A stretch of 32,003 nt of DNA, taken from the NCBI GenBank assembly GCA_017616785.1, contig JAFZXK010000012.1, positions 1 through 32,003 on the forward strand. Direction: 5' to 3'. This DNA comes from Alphaproteobacteria bacterium (lineage in GTDB: Bacteria; Pseudomonadota; Alphaproteobacteria; Rs-D84). Below are positions 28,647-32,003 of the stretch, in pieces. The notes under the pieces are model-generated. The model saw only the letters and a program-made list of their open reading frames with translations. It had not been told where the DNA came from and did not search any database. The first letter of the stretch is position 1. Every line of letters begins with the position of its first letter. The translations under genes were made by a program, and so were the position numbers.

Positions 28647-29930
28647 TTATTGAATTGGTAAAACCACCCGCACGCGCAGGCCGCCAAGGTTGCTGTCTTC
28701 CAAAAACATGCGGCCACCGTGATTTTCAATTGCAGTTTTTGCAATGGAAAGCCCAAGACCTGTGCCGCCGGTATCCGCACCCCGCGCATCGTCAAGACGA
28801 ACAAATGGTCGCATCGCGTCGGCCTTTTTATCATCGGGAATTCCGGGACCGTCGTCTTCGATAGTTATGGTTGTTTCGTCGCGCGAATCCGTTTCGGTCA
28901 TTTTTATTTTTGTTTTTGCATAATGTGCCGCGTTTTCAATTATATTGCCAAACGCCCGTGCAAGCGCCATCGGACGTGCATAGAATTGAACCGGCGTTTC
29001 CGGAAATTCAGTAATGATTTCCTTGGTCGGGGCCGCGTCGCGTGCAATTCGCAACAGCATGGGCGGAAGTTCGGTTGACTGTTCTATTTCGGGCATTTCG
29101 CCACGTGCAAATGATAAATACCCGTTTATCATTGACGTCATGCGGTCAATGTCGGCAAGCAGCGTGCCTTTATCGCCGGCATCTGTTTCAATGGCAAGTC
29201 GCATCCGCGCAAGGGGCGATTTCAAATCGTGGCTTACCGCGTTTAGCATATCGGTCCGCGTGCGGTTATACCGGTCAAGGCGGTCTTTCATCGTTATCAT
29301 GGCCGCGGCGGCTTCACGAATTTCTTTGGAACCGGTTGGTTGAAAACCCGGCGCATCCAATCCACGCCCGAAACGATTTGCCGCATGCGCAATGCGACGA
29401 ATACTGCGATTATGCAGTATTAAAAACGGTGCGGTCAATGCCGACACGATTAAAATCGCCCCAATTAGCCAGATTATAAAAACTTCGGTACTGGTGGAAT
29501 AAATACGATATAAACTTGTGCCAAAGGTTGCAACTTCGCCATTTGCCGTTGGAATATCGATTGTAATAAGGCGATGTCCACGATCAACATAAATTTCGCT
29601 TTGGCGGTTGACGCGTTTTGAAAGTTCACGCGAAAGAAGTCCGGCTTCGTGTGAATTATTATCGTTCTTTGCGTGCCGCCGAATTTCGGGTGCAACCGTT
29701 ACATTTATTCCGATATCGTGTGCCAGTTTTTCCGCCGTTTGTGTGTCGCCGGAATCCATAAAATTCATAATGGTCGCAATTTCAACCGAAAGTGTTCGCG
29801 CAAGTGTCGCATGCACGCGCGCCCAATGATTACCAAAAAATACATTGGCAATAATGGTCAGCGCCAAAATCAATGGAACCAATATCAAAAGAATTGTTCG
29901 CCAGAAAAAACCACGTGGAATCAGTCGCAT
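28647..29930 (-). CDS. EnvZ-like sensor histidine kinase
   Basis: 427 aa from MRLIPRGFFWRT; an in-frame ATG 36 bases upstream lies inside the regulator gene. Membrane segments at about 12-33 and 150-172 flank a periplasmic sensor of some 115 residues. A HAMP-like linker follows, then the H-box AVSHDLKSPLARM (His234), N-box NIIENAAHYA (Asn333), G1 EDDGPGIPDD and G2 GGTGLGLSIAK. It autophosphorylates on His234 and passes the phosphate to the co-encoded regulator, whose stop is two bases upstream. The stimulus is unknown; ErrZ/EnvZ-type is the closest comparison. Confidence 0.93.
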   Translation of the reverse strand: MRLIPRGFFWRTILLILVPLILALTIIANVFFGNHWARVHATLARTLSVEIATIMNFMDSGDTQTAEKLAHDIGINVTVAPEIRRHAKNDNNSHEAGLLSRELSKRVNRQSEIYVDRGHRLITIDIPTANGEVATFGTSLYRIYSTSTEVFIIWLIGAILIVSALTAPFLILHNRSIRRIAHAANRFGRGLDAPGFQPTGSKEIREAAAAMITMKDRLDRYNRTRTDMLNAVSHDLKSPLARMRLAIETDAGDKGTLLADIDRMTSMINGYLSFARGEMPEIEQSTELPPMLLRIARDAAPTKEIITEFPETPVQFYARPMALARAFGNIIENAAHYAKTKIKMTETDSRDETTITIEDDGPGIPDDKKADAMRPFVRLDDARGADTGGTGLGLSIAKTAIENHGGRMFLEDSNLGGLRVRVVLPIQ

Positions 29931-29932
29931 GT

Positions 29933-30583
29933 TTAATCCTTTGCTTTTTGGTCTTGGTTTGGACAAACCAATTTATAACCACGACCGCGTATGGTTATAA
30001 TGTCCATGCCTAATGATACATTATTTATCTTTTGACGCAAGCGTTTTGCAACCATTGGTGTTGCCGCAACAATATTGCCGATTGGTGTGGTCAGGTTTTT
30101 AAGTAATTTCTTTTCTTCGGCCGATAATTGTAATATGCGTGGCGTGCCGGTGTTGTCCATAACAAAAAACTCATTATCAGTAAATAATATGTTATCAATT
30201 TGGGCCGAATCCGGTTTTGAATTGTGGCGGGTCATGTTTTCAATGCGCAGGATTAATTCTTGTAACTGAAACGGTTTGTCCAAATAATCGTCCGCCCCAC
30301 CGCGCAGGCCGTCAATTGCATTTTCCGCACCATCCATCGCGGTTAGCATTATTGTTGGTGTATTATTGCCCGCGGCACGCAGTTTTTTCAAAAATGTCAA
30401 ACCATCAATGCCGGGCATCATTCGGTCAAGGATAATCGCGTCCACGGATATGCGGCCAAGGATTTGTTCCGCCATATCGGTATCGGGTGCGGTTAAAACA
30501 TAAAAATCCGCGGCACGCAAGCCCCGCGCCAATGTTTTGCGCAAATTATCATCATCATCAATAATCAATAATGTTTTGTTCAT
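29933..30583 (-). CDS. OmpR-like response regulator
   Basis: 216 aa from MNKTLLIIDDDDNL. A start at 30595 (MAFFMNK) is possible; the longer frame (30637) is excluded by a promoter at 30609-30637. Receiver domain: acidic pair near 9-11, phospho-acceptor Asp53 (AIILDRMMPGIDG), Thr81 and Lys103 (DYLDKPFQL). The C-terminal winged helix is somewhat short and diverged (LSAEEKKLLKNLTT...AKRLRQKINNVSLGMDIITIRGRGYKL) but keeps the RGRGY hairpin typical of OmpR/PhoB. No good RBS is visible, and the leader would be very short. Confidence 0.92.
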   Translation of the reverse strand: MNKTLLIIDDDDNLRKTLARGLRAADFYVLTAPDTDMAEQILGRISVDAIILDRMMPGIDGLTFLKKLRAAGNNTPTIMLTAMDGAENAIDGLRGGADDYLDKPFQLQELILRIENMTRHNSKPDSAQIDNILFTDNEFFVMDNTGTPRILQLSAEEKKLLKNLTTPIGNIVAATPMVAKRLRQKINNVSLGMDIITIRGRGYKLVCPNQDQKAKD

Positions 30584-30608
30584 AAAAAACGCCATGATTT
30601 TCAAAACT

Positions 30609-30637
30609 ATCATAGCGTTATTTGCTTCTTTTTTCAA
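30609..30637 (-). promoter_or_regulatory. Promoter of the regulator-kinase-argS operon
   Basis: On the minus strand TTGAAA, 17 bp, TATGAT. Transcription would begin about ten bases before the first usable ATG, which decides the start. Confidence 0.6.
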
Positions 30638-30646
30638 GTATTTTAA

Positions 30647-31558
30647 CTATCGCCGTAATGGTTCAACCGCGTATTCGCCCGGCTGAATCGTTTGAATAAG
30701 GTTATTGTTTTCATCGTATGCCGCCCGGAACTGCATCCCGCCGGTCGTGAATTCCGTTTTGAACAGTGCGTATCCGGTTGCGCCGCCCGTGGTTCGTCCC
30801 TGGGTTCCCAATGAATAATAACCGCCCAAAATGCCATAATCTAAATCTATATAATCAAGATTTAATAATAATGACACATTGCTGAATCCATCACTGGTTA
30901 TATTACATGTAAATTCGCGGTTTGAAAGCATCGCCGACGAATTGTTCGGTATAATCAGGTCCATAATTGTTGGTTCGCATACGCGACTTATTCCATTGAC
31001 CAGTAATTCATATGTCATATTTATTGTCGCGCGCGAAAGGCCGGTTGAAACATTTACCTGGGATATTGTGGCCTTTGGAATTTTAACCAGTGCGTTCGCA
31101 ATGCCGGATTTAATTGGAAAAGACAATCCCGATTGCAAACAATCGCGCGAAAATGGGTCGGCTTCACATATATATACCCGGGAATGCGCGTTCATCATGA
31201 ACATATTTACCAAACTGTTGAACAAAAATGTGCGGGTAATTTTATCGTTTAATCGCGTGCAACCAAAGTTACGACAAACAACCATTGGGCGGGTCGCGAA
31301 CATAACACCCGGGTTGGCGCTTTCTTCAAGTTCACGGGCGGCATATATGTTTTCGTCATAGTTGAAACCATAATCTTCGTCCATGAATTCAAATTCAGGA
31401 ATAAAATTCGGGTCATCGGGGTATGCATAATATGATTGGACCGGTGTTTCGGTGTAAACGGTTTGAAAGTTTTCCTCTATATATTCAGTCGTCCCGAACG
31501 CCGCAGATGTTGCAAGCATGCCAAAAAGCGCCACCAGATTAAACTTTGATGTATTCAT
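30647..31558 (-). CDS. Exported hypothetical protein
   Basis: 303 aa. Signal peptide MNTSKFNLVALFGMLATSAAFG. The first mature part is acidic and Tyr-rich (EEN...YYAYPDDPNFIPEFEFMDEDYGFNYDEN). The central part has five Cys (VCRNFGCTR, YICEADPFSRDC, VCEPT) and the later part alternates strands (TFLFNSLVNMFMMNAHSRVY, LSRATINMTYELLVNGI, ISRVCEPTIMDLIIP), suggesting a beta-rich periplasmic or surface protein. RBS AAGGAAGG. It is separated from the regulator by its own terminal region. I do not recognise the family. Confidence 0.82.
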   Translation of the reverse strand: MNTSKFNLVALFGMLATSAAFGTTEYIEENFQTVYTETPVQSYYAYPDDPNFIPEFEFMDEDYGFNYDENIYAARELEESANPGVMFATRPMVVCRNFGCTRLNDKITRTFLFNSLVNMFMMNAHSRVYICEADPFSRDCLQSGLSFPIKSGIANALVKIPKATISQVNVSTGLSRATINMTYELLVNGISRVCEPTIMDLIIPNNSSAMLSNREFTCNITSDGFSNVSLLLNLDYIDLDYGILGGYYSLGTQGRTTGGATGYALFKTEFTTGGMQFRAAYDENNNLIQTIQPGEYAVEPLRR

Positions 31559-31578
31559 TGTAACCTTCCTTTTGTGAT

Positions 31579-31608
31579 ATTCTAAAACATTATTTATATT
31601 CGTGTCAA
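31579..31608 (-). promoter_or_regulatory. Promoter of the 303-aa gene
   Basis: On the minus strand perfect TTGACA, an 18-bp spacer and TAGAAT precede the ATG at 31558. Confidence 0.7.
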
Positions 31609-31640
31609 AGCAAAAATTTTTATTGAAAATTGATAATGGT

Positions 31641-31667
31641 TTGTTCTATAAATGTGGCGTATATAAT
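31641..31667 (+). promoter_or_regulatory. Promoter of the alpha/beta hydrolase gene
   Basis: TATAAT (31662-31667) with TTGTTC (31641-31646) at 15-bp spacing, 17 bases before the ATG; the -35 assignment is weak. Confidence 0.45.
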
Positions 31668-31684
31668 AAGAGAAGGTGAATTAC

Positions 31685-32003
31685 ATGGTTGATATCATAA
31701 TATCTGGGGAAATGGGAAAGTTACATGCGGTGTATCACAAGGCATTGGATGAAAACGCGCCACTCGCGGTTGTGTTGTCTGGGAATCCACGGCAAAAGTG
31801 TCATATGAATGACCGAATTTCTTATGCGATGTTTCGGGCGTTTATGGATATTGGATTTTCTGTTGTGCGGTTTAACTATCGTGGTGTCGGCGATTCCGAA
31901 GGCGCACTGGGGACGACGGCGGATAATATGCTGGATATTGCGACGGTTATCGATTGGATTCAAAATCATAACGAAGATAGCGATAAAATATGGATTGCAG
32001 GGC
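31685..32003 (+). CDS. Alpha/beta hydrolase (COG2945-like), 3' end beyond the window
   Basis: The first 106 residues are visible, with RBS GAGAAGGTGA. The oxyanion-side strand PLAVVLSGNPRQKCHMND (H.HP..GG.M.N in relatives), IGFSVVRFNYRGVGDSEGAL (RFN.RGVG.S.G) and the helix ATVIDWIQNH before the strand IWIAG match the COG2945 alpha/beta hydrolase type. The nucleophile elbow (usually GFSFG) lies just past the window end. The normal HPHP stretch reads SGNP here. Substrate unknown. Confidence 0.85.
   Translation, partial: MVDIIISGEMGKLHAVYHKALDENAPLAVVLSGNPRQKCHMNDRISYAMFRAFMDIGFSVVRFNYRGVGDSEGALGTTADNMLDIATVIDWIQNHNEDSDKIWIAG

Overview
The window looks like the chromosome of an uncultured alphaproteobacterium with a modest GC content. 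The best marker is a GcrA-type cell-cycle regulator (20493-21071), a family confined to alphaproteobacteria. A GANTC site (the CcrM methylation motif) lies just upstream of its -10 box. Exported proteins with EGF-like cysteine clusters, an InlB-type repeat and an OmpA-like domain suggest a host-associated (possibly gut) lineage; that part is inference.

Left part (1-3074). A truncated minus-strand gene and a small Cys-rich gene lie downstream of a minus-strand tRNA-Pro(UGG). A flavodoxin and a small lipoprotein follow. The lipoprotein gene is enclosed by a 26-bp imperfect inverted repeat. Next is a plus-strand tRNA run: Leu(CAG), Ala(CGC), Leu(UAA) and, further on, Val(CAC). Each tRNA of the run is followed by a two-hairpin spacer whose arms change in a compensatory way between copies.

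Two integrative elements sit in the last two tRNA genes. Element 1 (about 3075-8323) is in tRNA-Leu(UAA), bounded by a 16-bp copy of the tRNA 3' end. It carries a tyrosine recombinase, an HUH-type rolling-circle Rep, an HEXXH zincin-like protein, a two-repeat protein, iteron-like repeats and an outward promoter facing the displaced tRNA-Val. Element 2 (about 8532-14579) is in tRNA-Val, bounded by a 49-bp direct repeat. It has a P4-type integrase, a 184-aa unknown, an excisionase/AlpA-like protein, a RepA-like AAA ATPase, a protein resembling phage small-terminase-associated proteins, a gene with an in-frame stop, a structured putative RNA, a DUF736-like protein and three small membrane proteins. 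This gene order resembles a phage satellite or small integrative plasmid, but no capsid or conjugation genes are visible.

Right part (14580-32003) is mostly chromosomal. It holds a putative four-gene minus-strand operon (prepilin peptidase plus three exported proteins of unknown role), gcrA followed by a long acidic single-pass membrane protein, acpS, a His-rich exported protein, tRNA-Pro(GGG) with a hairpin-rich tail, an OmpA-family protein, argS downstream of an EnvZ/OmpR-like pair, an exported unknown, and the start of an alpha/beta hydrolase that runs off the right edge.
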